A stretch of DNA of 64,000 nucleotides from Marinobacter panjinensis (GCF_005298175.1 NZ_SZYH01000001.1:1674001-1738000), one strand, 5' to 3'; numbered from the stretch's first letter, positions 16,919 to 25,475 are shown. A program made the numbers and translations. Notes: a model not told the origin generated them from the letters alone.

Positions 16919-17215
16919 TCAGACATTATCAACGTCGATACCAACGGGTATGTAGGCCCCACGAGAAGCAGGCTTGATGAATTCAACATAGCTTCCAGAA
17001 AACCTCTCTGCTTTTCTGTTGAGGGTGCGAGCAAACTGAAAGAACGAATCGCTCTTGCTTTCTACCAAGCTCCGAACCCGCTCCAAGCGAAAATACGGCA
17101 CTTCGTCTGCAACGATTTTCATCGTGTCGAAGGTGCTACTGGAGAGATCATGCTGCATGGCTTCAACAACAGAAATCAGCGAATCGATTTCTCTAAAAAT
17201 AGAGTAAGTATTCAT
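16919..17215 (-). CDS. Hypothetical protein, AT-rich
   Basis: 98 residues, no signal peptide or membrane segment: MNTYSIFREIDSLISVVEAM, then a helical region and a C-terminal AYIPVGIDVDNV. Not recognised. Its AT-rich codon use and the very AT-rich upstream region (17,216-17,480) differ from neighbours and suggest acquisition. It stops 16 bp from a dispersed repeat. Confidence 0.5.
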   Translation of the reverse strand: MNTYSIFREIDSLISVVEAMQHDLSSSTFDTMKIVADEVPYFRLERVRSLVESKSDSFFQFARTLNRKAERFSGSYVEFIKPASRGAYIPVGIDVDNV

Positions 17216-17519
17216 AACAGATCCTCTGTTTTTAATTTAAACATATATATAAACTAGACATGACATAGGATTTTTGTTTAATTTAAGCGTCAAATCACAA
17301 TTGAGCGATATTAAAACATTTAAAAATAGGGCACTCATACTAATTTATATGAATTGTTTGTTAAATTAAATTAAATATTAAAAACAGGGTCTTGCAACCT
17401 TGAATTGCAAAATATTACTTGCAAGTAAAGTTGACACGCCTCGGTTTTTAGACACCGGAAAAACAATAAGTAAAAACATCTAGAATGGCTATTAACCTGC
17501 TTTGCAATACGCTTTCAGA
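17216..17519. other. AT-rich intergenic region
   Basis: About 300 bp of very AT-rich DNA between the hypothetical gene and the tRNA. It holds several TTTAAAT/AATTTAA runs and a TTGACA near 17,430. No convincing gene; likely promoter DNA or the edge of a foreign insert beside a tRNA. Confidence 0.4.
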
Positions 17520-17593
17520 TGGAGCGGGTGAAGGGAATCGAACCCTCGTCGTAAGCTTGGGAAGCTTCTGCTCTGCCATTGAGCTACACCCGC
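17520..17593 (-). tRNA. tRNA-Gly (anticodon CCC)
   Basis: The minus strand folds as a complete tRNA: acceptor GCGGGTG/CACCCGC, D arm with GAGC, anticodon loop TTCCCAA on a GAAGC/GCTTA stem, T arm GAGGGTTCGATTCCCTT, discriminator T and encoded CCA. The central CCC decodes GGG. It is single, not in a cluster, and lies at the left edge of the decayed accessory zone. Confidence 0.93.
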
Positions 17594-17602
17594 ATCCTGC
17601 GC

Positions 17603-17614
17603 CCCAATATACTA
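17603..17614 (-). promoter_or_regulatory. Likely tRNA-Gly promoter -10 and GC-rich discriminator
   Basis: On the minus strand TAGTAT (17609-17614) is followed by GGGGCGC just before the tRNA. A -10 with a GC-rich discriminator is typical of stringently controlled stable-RNA promoters. The -35 region falls in the dispersed-repeat and pseudogene junction and is not consensus. Confidence 0.45.
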
Positions 17615-17839
17615 AAGCGATCCCGGTTTTCCTACTGACAGCGGATACACGTCCAGGCCATATTCCAGACGGCCATACTCTTGCACGTTGAAGCGCCAAC
17701 GCAGCCGCTCGACCACGCTCAACACGTCGGACTCGTAACTGCGGTGACGGGTTTGCCGTGACAGCCACTGGGCACGTTCCGCATTGCCCCAGGGAGTGCC
17801 GGGCGTGCCGATTGGATGGGCCGCTGAAACGGTGCTCAT
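17615..17839 (-). pseudogene. M14 peptidase, internally deleted copy of the gene at 23833
   Basis: The first about 66 codons (STVSAAHPIGTPGTPWGN, RHRSYESDVLSVVERL, QEYGRLEYG, DVYPL) nearly match the intact M14 peptidase. The sequence then jumps from CCGCTG straight to the 3' end of that gene (CTGTCAG) and the repeat TCCCGGTTTTCC. In the intact gene both deletion ends carry CGCTG, so one 5-bp repeat was lost with about 700 bp, including all zinc ligands. A 75-codon ORF remains and is unlikely to be active. Confidence 0.85.
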
Positions 17840-18196
17840 ATCGCTTTTCCCTTGGGTCAGCCACCAAATGGTTCAGACGCCACAAGGTGACGTCGCATGC
17901 TAGCAGAATGCCCCGATGGAGAGTAAACAGGCTACAGCCCCGCGTACACCGTACTCAAGAACAGCACAGGCGTGTCACACAACTGAACGCCCAGACTTTA
18001 CCTTTATAAGCGTATGTCGTATTAATGTGCAGTTGTTCAGGGATAGATAGGAAGCAACATTGGATGTTGTAAACACGCCTCCTTTTTACCTCCAGTGCTC
18101 CCTTGAAATCCTCTGAATATAGACACGTTCGTCTGGAATAAACTCCGAACGCTGGACTCCAGACATAGAGCATTTGAGGAAATCTGAGAGGGAAGC
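17840..18196. other. Intergenic stretch without a supported gene
   Basis: About 357 bp between the M14 fragment and the lipoprotein gene. It should hold the lipoprotein promoter; no RNA gene or clear palindrome was seen. Confidence 0.4.
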
Positions 18197-19138
18197 ATGA
18201 ATAAACAGAAATTGAGCGGGCGTTTCATTGTAGTCTCCAGTTTGGCTCTACTGGCCGCCTGCGGTGGTGGGGGTGGTGGAGAGGGCGGCGGAAGTGCAGA
18301 GCCAACACTCTCGCTTGACTCAAGCAACTACGCGAACAAAAAAATTGAAATTTCCTCGTCAACGAACGTCGACAATATCAACCAGCTTTCGACTGATATG
18401 AACGATGCTTTTGGTTTACTTGGTGATCTTCATGAATCTCTTTGGGATCAATCCGGAGGGGAATCGGGAACCACCAATTGTGACGGGGGAGGCACGGCCA
18501 ACGTCACCTACGCGGGCAAAGACTGGAATGTTGATGAAAGCTGGGAGTTCAATGACTGCATAGTTTCAACCTATAGTCACGGCGACGTACTGCTTAACGG
18601 AACTTTCCGGTATGTTGATACCCTCACCGGTGAAACGGCGACCAGCGAAAGCTGGAAGGGGTATGAAAGCTATAATATCATCGGTGAGCTTAAGGATAGT
18701 GGCGAGCCATTGAACGTGAAAGGTCGCAGCGACTGGGACCAACTTTTACGCTGGGATAATGACACGAAAAGCGGCCGTTCTGTTGACACCATCGAAGCCT
18801 TCGAGCTCAAAGTCGGTAATCGTTACGTCGCTCTCACCAATATCGAGACGCGCCTGGAAGGGACGGAGTTTGGCGCCGAATTCACGATGGATGGCACGCT
18901 GATCGGGTCTGCGATTGAAGGGTATGTTCAGATATCGACACCCACTCCGGTAAGCATCTCAGTCAATGAAACCTGTCCAACCGAGGGCATCTTCCGTATT
19001 TCCAGTGATGGTTCTGCAGAAGTGCGATATGGCAGCAGTGCGGCTGGTACAGCAGGCGCCGTAGCTGTGTGGATAGATGGCCAGATTGTTGAAAGCTATG
19101 AAGACTGCAACGACGTTGGCTTTGCACCGGTCTATTGA
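18197..19138 (+). CDS. Secreted lipoprotein of unknown function
   Basis: 313 residues. A type II signal peptide ends in a lipobox LLAAC, followed by a Gly-rich linker (GGGGGGEGGGS). The mature part is acidic, beta-rich and has three later Cys residues that could pair (TNCDGG, FNDCIV, NETCP, YEDCND). No catalytic motif. Probably outer-membrane anchored. Function unknown. Confidence 0.8.
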   Translation: MNKQKLSGRFIVVSSLALLAACGGGGGGEGGGSAEPTLSLDSSNYANKKIEISSSTNVDNINQLSTDMNDAFGLLGDLHESLWDQSGGESGTTNCDGGGTANVTYAGKDWNVDESWEFNDCIVSTYSHGDVLLNGTFRYVDTLTGETATSESWKGYESYNIIGELKDSGEPLNVKGRSDWDQLLRWDNDTKSGRSVDTIEAFELKVGNRYVALTNIETRLEGTEFGAEFTMDGTLIGSAIEGYVQISTPTPVSISVNETCPTEGIFRISSDGSAEVRYGSSAAGTAGAVAVWIDGQIVESYEDCNDVGFAPVY

Positions 19139-19223
19139 GGAGTGGCGGCGAGGAATGCTATTCCTCGCCATCTATCGTCAGCGAATTAAATACTGCTGCT
19201 TTTGGTGGTTCCCCCTGAGAGCT

Positions 19224-19634
19224 CTAAAGCGTCTTCAGGCTTTCAGGCCGGAACAGCGCCGTACCCAACACCAGAACAAACGCTGTTACCACAAACACCT
19301 TATTCACAAACCAGTTCGTGCGCCAGATGGACCACTCCGGCTCCGCCAGGAACCAGATGAACAGCGTGGAGATGATCAGAATCTCAACCACCGACATGCC
19401 GATGGCAAGCATGCGCGTATACCACGGCCTCGCCAATAACGCCCAGGCCAGCCAGAGGTGCGCAACCGGCCACAGGTCCCAGTAGATATAGGTTGTCCAT
19501 GCCTCATTACTGGCCAGCGCAAAGCCGATCGGGAACAGGTATTTGATAAAGAGGGTCCAGGCCACGAGGATCACGAACAGATGCGCGAGGAACGTGATCC
19601 AGGGGCTCCGAACAGTTTCAATGGGCGATGTCAT
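19224..19634 (-). CDS. Four-helix inner-membrane protein
   Basis: 136 residues from ATG 19634, preceded by AGGAG. Four hydrophobic segments: about 12-33, 45-62, 66-88 and 107-125. Aromatic-rich loops (NEAWTTYIYWDLWPVAHLW, EPEWSIWRTNWFVNK). No family recognised. Upstream in the same frame lies an inverted dispersed repeat, so the longer ORF to 19,721 is unlikely to be real. Confidence 0.7.
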   Translation of the reverse strand: MTSPIETVRSPWITFLAHLFVILVAWTLFIKYLFPIGFALASNEAWTTYIYWDLWPVAHLWLAWALLARPWYTRMLAIGMSVVEILIISTLFIWFLAEPEWSIWRTNWFVNKVFVVTAFVLVLGTALFRPESLKTL

Positions 19635-19662
19635 TATGGCGCTCCTGTCGGCGAGCTCATTC

Positions 19663-19682
19663 GAAACTGGGACAGATCTATT
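19663..19682 (-). repeat. Dispersed short repeat copy, inverted
   Basis: GAAACTGGGACAGATCTATT is the reverse complement of the repeat. It lies just upstream of the membrane-protein gene. Confidence 0.65.
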
Positions 19683-19739
19683 CTTCAGATGCCGGCTGGC
19701 GGTTATGACCGCGTTGAACAATATGATGGGGAAAACCGG

Positions 19740-19889
19740 GCACGATAACCCTGGCCTGTCTGGGCATCACCTACTCCCTGCTTTTTTCGGCACAGAATCC
19801 GTTCTGTGTAATGGGATTGATGTTAGCGGAAGTATTGCCACTGTTGGTAGCTGAATACCGTCAGGTTTGGGGCACCCGAGACACTCCGA
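19740..19889 (+). pseudogene. Possible membrane-protein remnant between two repeats
   Basis: An open frame without a start (TLACLGITYSLLFSAQNP, GLMLAEVLPLLVAEYRQ) has membrane-protein character. It is bounded by a GGGGAAAACCGGG piece and by the repeat at 19890, the same pattern as other gene fragments here. Family unknown. Confidence 0.3.
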
Positions 19890-19911
19890 AAATAAACCTG
19901 TCCCAGTTTTC
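19890..19911 (+). repeat. Dispersed short repeat copy
   Basis: AAATAAACCTGTCCCAGTTT plus TC; differs from the consensus at two positions. It lies upstream of the PEP-CTERM gene. Confidence 0.7.
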
Positions 19912-20077
19912 CCCTCTACCTGAGTGTCGGGAAACTATACATATTTATTATTAACTGCCGGAGTAACGACATACCCAGCTGATTAAAAGAGCTTATTTTT
20001 TACAGGCGCAATATTTGCAGTCCAAACGATGCTGGCCAACTTGTGCTTGGTTGGTACAAACAATTTGGAGAATAAGT

Positions 20078-20917
20078 ATGTTCAGGAAAACAAGAAAAGC
20101 AGATATTGTCCTCGCAACAACCTTCATGTTCGCACTGCCTGTGGCGGCATTAGCAACACCCGTATCAAACCTTGACAACCAACCATGGGAAAGAACCCTG
20201 GTGGCTGATGGTGGAACGGCTGAAATTGTAGACTTGACCGGACAAGGCGGTAACCTTGAGAACAATGCGCCCTTGCAGTCGGGAGCGGTGAAGCTTCAGA
20301 CCGGGTCGACAAATGCTTCACGCGCAGAAATTCAGCTTCTTCCTGACGGCGGTTTTGGCACTGTCAATGATCTTTCTGCTGCGAACGCCTCCTTCAGTTA
20401 TTCGATGTACAAGGGCAGCACCGGTGCTGCTGAACCCGCCCCTTCGTTAAAAATGCAGTTTTATAATGCTTCTCCAACCCAAAATCAGGGTGGTTATACT
20501 CAACTGATCTTCGAACCCTACTGGAACCAGCCTGGTGCCGAAGGCTCAAGCTCTGCAGTGCCGAACGGTGAGTGGATTGACTACTCCGTCAGTTTTGACA
20601 GCGGTTTGCTTTGGAGCACCGGTGGTTTTAGCGCAACCAACAGCGCAGGTGGTCCGCCTCTACTTACCCTGGGCGATTGGCTTACGACGCTGAACTCAGA
20701 TTTTGGCGAGGCTAATCTGTTCGGTATCAGTCTAGGTCTGGGCTCGTACACTCCCGATCAGACTGGTTATATCGACAATGTCTCCGTCAGTGCCGGAGAT
20801 TACCAGAAGACATTTGATTTCGAGGTCGCCGCCGAAGTGCCAGCGCCAGCATCACTGCCATTGCTTCTGATAGGCCTGCTTGGGGTCGCCGCAAGGAAGT
20901 TACTTCGTCGTTCCTGA
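20078..20917 (+). CDS. PEP-CTERM-type exported protein
   Basis: About 279 residues from ATG 20078, after TTGGAGAATAAGT. A signal peptide (ADIVLATTFMFALPVAALA) precedes a beta-rich mature domain and a C-terminal sorting signal: VPAPASLPLLLIGLLGVAARKLLRRS contains VPAP, a hydrophobic helix and a basic tail, as in PEP-CTERM substrates of exosortase. These proteins are usually surface or exopolysaccharide associated. No exosortase gene is in this window, so processing would need one elsewhere. Confidence 0.8.
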   Translation: MFRKTRKADIVLATTFMFALPVAALATPVSNLDNQPWERTLVADGGTAEIVDLTGQGGNLENNAPLQSGAVKLQTGSTNASRAEIQLLPDGGFGTVNDLSAANASFSYSMYKGSTGAAEPAPSLKMQFYNASPTQNQGGYTQLIFEPYWNQPGAEGSSSAVPNGEWIDYSVSFDSGLLWSTGGFSATNSAGGPPLLTLGDWLTTLNSDFGEANLFGISLGLGSYTPDQTGYIDNVSVSAGDYQKTFDFEVAAEVPAPASLPLLLIGLLGVAARKLLRRS

Positions 20918-20940
20918 ATGAGTAACCAAATCCAAGAAAA

Positions 20941-20961
20941 GCGCCAGCGTTCAGCTGGCGC
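20941..20961. terminator. Hairpin after the PEP-CTERM gene
   Basis: Perfect 8-bp stem GCGCCAGC / GCTGGCGC with a 5-base loop. There is no T-run on the plus side but AAAA precedes it, so it is a better intrinsic terminator for the minus strand; on the plus strand it may act as an RNA-end stabiliser. Confidence 0.45.
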
Positions 20962-21110
20962 GCTGAAGGAAGCGGTGACGAGAAAAAAGGAGAACAAGTA
21001 AATCTGCCCTGGGTTTCCCTTGTAGTCTATGTTGTGGTCATGGACGAGCGTTTCCAGGGCAGATTAAAAGTTTCGCCGTCGGAACCCACCTACCATGCCG
21101 AGGATGCACC

Positions 21111-21475
21111 ATGTTGCAGACTTCACTGAGATACCTCGCCGTGGTTGCCTTTGCCGCTAACTTTTCTGCAGCTTCCGCTCTGGCTGACGCCACAACACCA
21201 ATCGACTGGACATCGGTTCCGGTTGAAGAGGTTACGCTGTTCTATCCCGGACAATCTAGCCTCCAGTGGTTACATAGCCCGGAACATCCCGGTGCGCGCA
21301 TGCTGGAACGCGGCACCGCCTGCACGGACTGCCACCGTGACTCGGAACGACGCATGGCTGGATTGTGACCTGGATCAGACCGCTCGACACCGGCCATTAC
21401 GACGACATCACCCTGAAGCGCGGTAAGACCTGTACCTTCGGGTCCAGGATGCAACCTCCCAGGAGCATTTGATGA
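21111..21475 (+). pseudogene. Ethylbenzene-dehydrogenase-related cytochrome, internally deleted copy of the gene at 44514
   Basis: The 5' part (signal peptide, PIDWTSVPVEEVTLFYPGQ, CTDCHRDSER) and about 80 bp of upstream DNA match the intact gene at 44514. After about 83 codons it jumps to its 3' part (TWIRPLDTGHYDDITLKRG) in another frame, having lost about 0.88 kb. The first frame stops at 21,368. The CxxCH is kept but most of the domain is gone. Confidence 0.85.
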
Positions 21476-22328
21476 TCGATGTTCACACCCGAATGCCGGT
21501 GGCCGTTCTGAGCCTGAATCCAGCGGTGGATATCACTTATGAAATCCCTCAGCTGGTTGCAGACCAGAAGGTTCATGCCCTTGCATCGCGCTACGATCCC
21601 GGTGGCAACGGGATCAATGTTGGTCGGGCGCTAAAACGGCTGGACGCGCAAGCTTGTACCTTCTGTGTTGTTGCAGGCGAAATAGGCCGCTTCCTGCGTC
21701 ACCAGCTCGATGCGCAGCTGGATCAAGTGAGCTATCTGGAGGTGAAGGGGGAAACCCGGATCAATGGGACTATTCTTGAAAACCTGACGGGGGCCCAGTT
21801 TGAAGTCAGTGGTGTTGGCCCTGAGGTATCGACCCGTCAATGGGAAGACCTGCTGGACCGATTCGTAACCCATTGCAGCAATGGGTTGGGAATAATCACC
21901 GGCTCACTACAGCCCGACTTACCAAGAGATTTGTACGCGCAGGCGGTGCGACGGTTGAGAGCCGCTGGCGGGCAGGCAGTGGTGGACTCCCACGATGAAT
22001 TACTCCGCAACGCGATTGATGCCCAACCCTTTCTGATCAAACCCAACCGGTTCGAACTAGAAAACCTGACCGGGCAGCCCTTGAGAAACCTTCAGGACAT
22101 TGTTCGGGAAGCCCGACACTTGCAGGAACGGGGCGCGACCTGGGTGTGAGTGTCACTGGGCTCCGAGGGTGCAATACTGGTAACGCAAGACAGTGTCTTG
22201 CAGGGCGCGTCGGCCGAGGATTCATTACGACAGGGGGCGCAGCGACTGTCATGCAACCGGGGACCGAGTTATTCGATACGAAAACGGTCGACCGGTTACG
22301 GGCTGAAGTTAGCATAACGCGGCTTTAA
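21469..22328 (+). pseudogene. PfkB-family sugar kinase, broken
   Basis: Homologues are phosphofructokinase-2/1-phosphofructokinase-like kinases of about 310 residues. Codons 1-226 match (AVLSLNPAVDITYEIP, DPGGNGINVGRALKRL, IITGSLQPDLPRD, LIKPNRFELENLTG). An in-frame TGA at 22,147 then interrupts GATWV(*)VSLGSEGAILVT. After about 22,200 the frame shifts, the catalytic GAGD loop is lost, and a short C-terminal tail (GGAATVMQPGTELFDTKTV) survives in another frame. Three separate lesions make this a pseudogene. Confidence 0.85.
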
Positions 22329-23209
22329 AACCGGGACAGGAAATCAAGCTGATCTTCGATTGACTGAACCAGCGCGTCGCCCCGATAGACATCAAAATGA
22401 CCGACCGGATAGTGCTTCACTTCCGCGCTCGGCATTCTTTCGGCCGCTTTGACCGCAGCACTCGCCGGGGCGACCGTATCGTGGTCGCAAATCAACACCA
22501 GTGCCGGGCAGGCGACTTTGCTGGCCAACCGGATGGGCCGGAAAAAGGGAATGGCATAACTCACGCCCGCTGCAACGTAATTCGACGCGTTATCGGCCAG
22601 CAAGGGAACATACCCCTCCTGGCAGTCCTCAGCGGTCATCATGCCCAACTCGCCGGGGCGACCGGCCGACGCAATATACCGAGGAGACATCCCCAGCCCA
22701 CGGCGAAGCCAGTCGACCGTTCCGTGCCAGGTCAGGCGTATCGCCTGCATGAAGCCGGCATAACCGATAACCCCCAGCAAAGACGCCAGACCATCCATCA
22801 TCGGGCACTGGGAGATGATGCACTGCACGTTTCCATCCTTTGCCGCGGCCGCAATCACAAGGCCGCCAGAAAACGACGTTCCCCACAGGCAAATGCGGCT
22901 GCCATCGACACGATCCAGCTGCCGCGCGAAATTCAGTGCCGCCAGCCAATCCGCCACTTCCTTGCGCGGGCTCAGCGTCTGTCGTGGCTGACCATCACTG
23001 TCACCGAAATGGCGGTAGTCAAAGGCAAACACCGCATAACCCGCATTGCAGAAGGCTTCTTTAAACGGTGCCAGACCACTGGCATGAGTCAGACCAAAAC
23101 CATGCGCCATCAAGACACACGGCAAATTTCTACTGTCGCCATTCGGAGTGTAAAGAACACCACGACAGGTTGTACCATGACTCGGAAATTCCAGGGGATT
23201 TTCGATCAT
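22325..23209 (-). CDS. Alpha/beta hydrolase (copy 1)
   Basis: 294 residues, intact. Oxyanion region AHGFGLTHASGL, nucleophile elbow LWGTSFSGG, acid ICDHDTVAPA and catalytic His YPVGHFDVY are all present. Substrate unknown; the closest groups are acetylxylan-esterase or dienelactone-hydrolase-like enzymes. It differs from copy 2 (43406-44296) at only about 20 positions by eye. Homology continues some 50 bp upstream of both starts. Confidence 0.85.
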   Translation of the reverse strand: MIENPLEFPSHGTTCRGVLYTPNGDSRNLPCVLMAHGFGLTHASGLAPFKEAFCNAGYAVFAFDYRHFGDSDGQPRQTLSPRKEVADWLAALNFARQLDRVDGSRICLWGTSFSGGLVIAAAAKDGNVQCIISQCPMMDGLASLLGVIGYAGFMQAIRLTWHGTVDWLRRGLGMSPRYIASAGRPGELGMMTAEDCQEGYVPLLADNASNYVAAGVSYAIPFFRPIRLASKVACPALVLICDHDTVAPASAAVKAAERMPSAEVKHYPVGHFDVYRGDALVQSIEDQLDFLSRF

Positions 23210-23368
23210 CGTTTGGCTCTCATGCTTGAAGGTCGAAAGTCTCAGGATAGCTCATTGCTTCAAGATGAGGTCGAGGGGTAACAAAACCACCTCGTTTGTG
23301 TCTGAAGGCGGAAGGTACACCGCAACAGTTTCACATGCACCCATGCCGCAACCGCAGCGTAATATAGG

Positions 23369-23545
23369 TTGTGCTACCAAGGCTTCGCCGGCGGCTACTG
23401 CGCCTGGGCGGTCGCCCAGGGCTACCTCGCCAAAGGTGATCCACAACATTGGGCCATTCGGGATGGCCGTCTATATTTAAACTACAACCAGTCTGTTCAG
23501 GACCGGTGGCTGAAGGACGCCCCCAACTTCATTCGGCGGGCGCGT
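23369..23545 (+). pseudogene. YHS-domain protein, C-terminal fragment
   Basis: The frame QGFAGGYCAWAVAQGYLAKG, then DGRLYLNYNQSVQDRWLKD, matches the C-terminus of YHS-domain proteins. The N-terminal half is missing, and at about 23,540 it runs into a tautomerase fragment in another frame. Confidence 0.65.
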
Positions 23546-23804
23546 GAATCAGGCGCACCAGGTGTATGTGCAAGGCCTGGTAAGGCAAAGCCGCAGTAAC
23601 GAGGTCAAGCAGGCCCTGATGATCCAGATGCTTGAAGAGATAGTCCGAATTGCAGGCATAACTGTTGAGGACGTCTGGATCTATTTGCAAGACATTCCAG
23701 CCACTCAGATGATCGAGTTTGGCAGATTTCTTCCAGCGCCGGGAGACGAAGCTGAGTGGGAGTGGGAAATGACTCCAGAAAAGCGGTCCAGGTTACCCAA
23801 ATAA
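23544..23804 (+). pseudogene. Tautomerase-family protein, C-terminal half (copy 1)
   Basis: 87 codons (HQVYVQGLVRQSRSNEVKQA, LEEIVRIAGITVEDVWIYLQ, GRFLPAPGDEAEWEWEMT) match the second half of the gene at 48526-48960. The catalytic N-terminal Pro half is replaced by YHS-protein sequence. It ends four bases before a dispersed repeat, as copy 2 does. Confidence 0.75.
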
Positions 23805-23807
23805 CCG

Positions 23808-23833
23808 AAATAAAAGATCTGTCCCAGTTTTCC
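23808..23833 (+). repeat. Dispersed short repeat copy
   Basis: AAATAAAAGATCTGTCCCAG followed by TTTTCC. It lies exactly between the tautomerase fragment and the stop of the M14 peptidase gene. Confidence 0.7.
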
Positions 23834-24753
23834 TATCCTGACAGCGCATAGTCGATCGCCGCACACACCGCGGCAACCTGCGCGGCATTGCATTGCTCGG
23901 GGGTCACTCGGTCGCTGTCCGGATATACCTCGGTGGTGGTCCTGTAGCGGGCGTTGGTCATGCTGGTGCAAAGGCCAAGCTGCGCCAGCGGATACTGAAT
24001 AACGCCCCGAGCGGCCGCCGGTGAGCCGAGGATCTCGCCGTTGTCATCCGCCGGCGCGATATGGGTGATCTTTTCCACCGCCTTGATCAACGCCTGCTGG
24101 AATTCCGGGTGCGGGCTCTCGGTGTCATCCACCAGGTAGAAGCCGTCCGGAATGTCCCCCGGCTCAAACGGTTTGCCATCACGGGCTGCAAGCGCCGGGC
24201 GAAACTCGGTTTCGTCGGTATCGGTCGTCTCGTGCAGGTCGATGTGCAGCAGTATTGGCTCCTGTGTCGCAGCGACCAGCTGCATGAGCGCTACGGACTC
24301 CCCGGCCTGGCCGTCTTCACGAAACGAGCGGTTTGGATCAATCGCGTTCGCGTTCCAGCGATGGATGCGCTCGTAAGCCCAGGGGCTGACACAAGGCGCG
24401 ACCAGCAGGTTTACACGACCGGCATAGTCCGATGCATGTTGTTCAACGAACTGCAGCGCACCACGGACACCGCTTGTTTCATAGCCATGCACGCCGCCCG
24501 TAATCAGCACCACCGGCCGATCGGCCCGCCAGTCGCGGCTGCGGCTTGCCATCAGCGGATAAACGTCCTGGCCATATTCCAGTCGGCCATACTCTTGCAC
24601 ATTGAAGCGCGAACGCAGCCGCTCGACCACGCTCAACACGTCGGACTCGTAACTGCGGTGACGGGTATGCCGTGACAGCCACTGGGCACGTTCCGCGTTG
24701 CCCCAGGGAGTGCCGGGCGTGCCGATTGGATAGGCCGCTGAAGCGGTGTTCAT
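23833..24753 (-). CDS. M14-family zinc carboxypeptidase
   Basis: 306 residues. The zinc-binding HxxE is in LITGGVHGYETSG, the arginine/asparagine region is in NANAIDPNRSF, the third zinc ligand in LLHIDLHETTDTDETEF, and a late TEVYPDSD may carry the general-base Glu. Family members remove C-terminal residues or deacylate amidated compounds. AAGGAG precedes the ATG. A deleted copy lies at 17,615-17,839. Cytoplasmic by absence of a signal peptide. Confidence 0.85.
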   Translation of the reverse strand: MNTASAAYPIGTPGTPWGNAERAQWLSRHTRHRSYESDVLSVVERLRSRFNVQEYGRLEYGQDVYPLMASRSRDWRADRPVVLITGGVHGYETSGVRGALQFVEQHASDYAGRVNLLVAPCVSPWAYERIHRWNANAIDPNRSFREDGQAGESVALMQLVAATQEPILLHIDLHETTDTDETEFRPALAARDGKPFEPGDIPDGFYLVDDTESPHPEFQQALIKAVEKITHIAPADDNGEILGSPAAARGVIQYPLAQLGLCTSMTNARYRTTTEVYPDSDRVTPEQCNAAQVAAVCAAIDYALSG

Positions 24754-24842
24754 ATCGCTTGTCTCCTTCAGTCAGTCACTCGCGCATGCATAACAAAAAC
24801 CGATGCAAATACGGCCTTATCGATAACTTTCGATCAAAGTGT

Positions 24843-25124
24843 TCAGTTGTGATTGGAATTCGGAATAAAATCAACCTTGCGAACTTCCAGCTTCTTCGAA
24901 TAGCCAAGTTGTCGAGCAATGAATCGGGCGTCTTCAGCGGGCTGCACCAAATCCGGAAACAGCCCGACAGCCCTCTCGTCACGCGAGAAACTGTAAGGCG
25001 GTGATTTTCCGCTGAACGCGAAAGTCAGATTGCTGCTTCCCATCGAGACACCAGGCAAAGCAAGGAATACAACCAGAAACGCGAGGCAAAACGCCGGAAA
25101 TCCTTCCAAAAGATGCTTATTCAC
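24843..25124 (-). pseudogene. Periplasmic substrate-binding protein, internally deleted
   Basis: A signal peptide (FPAFCLAFLVVFLALPGVSM) is followed by NLTFAFSGKSPPYSFSRDE and VGLFPDLV, typical of the first strands of SBP_bac_3-type proteins (about 250 residues). The sequence then jumps to a short unrelated-looking tail (EDARFIARQLGYSKKLEV). Only about 90 codons are left. Start chosen at GTG 25124 after GAGGTAACTTTG. Confidence 0.6.
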
Positions 25125-25193
25125 CAAAGTTACCTCTGAGGAGCTCTGTGCTTGCATGAACAAGTCATCATGGCGCTAACACGTCAGTTTTAA

Positions 25194-25475
25194 TTATAGA
25201 GTGGAAATGCCGTCGATCGCGGTCACCGTTTTGGCATCCGCCCGCTCAATAATTTTCACGAGGGTGGATTGAATCGTTTCATCTTCGCGGGCATCACCGC
25301 CACTTACAAACGTTTGCTTCTGAGGATCGGCACCCTCTTCCTCAGTATATGAAACAACGACCTCGGTGGCTGAACCCGGCGCTTTACCAAAGTACTCTAG
25401 CGAAACCAGCGGATAGCCATGAAAGCCCTTCTTAATCTGCTTTGCAATGCGCTTTTTTGCTTTATCCAAATGCAT
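25194..25475 (-). CDS. Conserved-looking cytoplasmic hypothetical protein
   Basis: 93 residues from ATG 25475: a basic N-terminus (KAKKRIAKQIKKGFHGYP), a central strand region (VVVSYTEEEGADPQKQ) and a C-terminal helix (STLVKIIERADAKTV). No signal or membrane segment. Not recognised; codon use and charge pattern look genuine. Confidence 0.55.
   Translation of the reverse strand: MHLDKAKKRIAKQIKKGFHGYPLVSLEYFGKAPGSATEVVVSYTEEEGADPQKQTFVSGGDAREDETIQSTLVKIIERADAKTVTAIDGISTL

Noticed and set aside
22138..22155. In-frame TGA in the PfkB gene as a selenocysteine codon
   Set aside because: No selenocysteine insertion hairpin is apparent, the family has no known selenoproteins, and the gene is also frameshifted and lacks its catalytic loop downstream.
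22397..23281. Long plus-strand ORFs opposite both alpha/beta hydrolase copies
   Set aside because: Rich in Arg, His and Gln as typical for antisense of GC-rich genes; conserved in both copies only because the hydrolase gene is.
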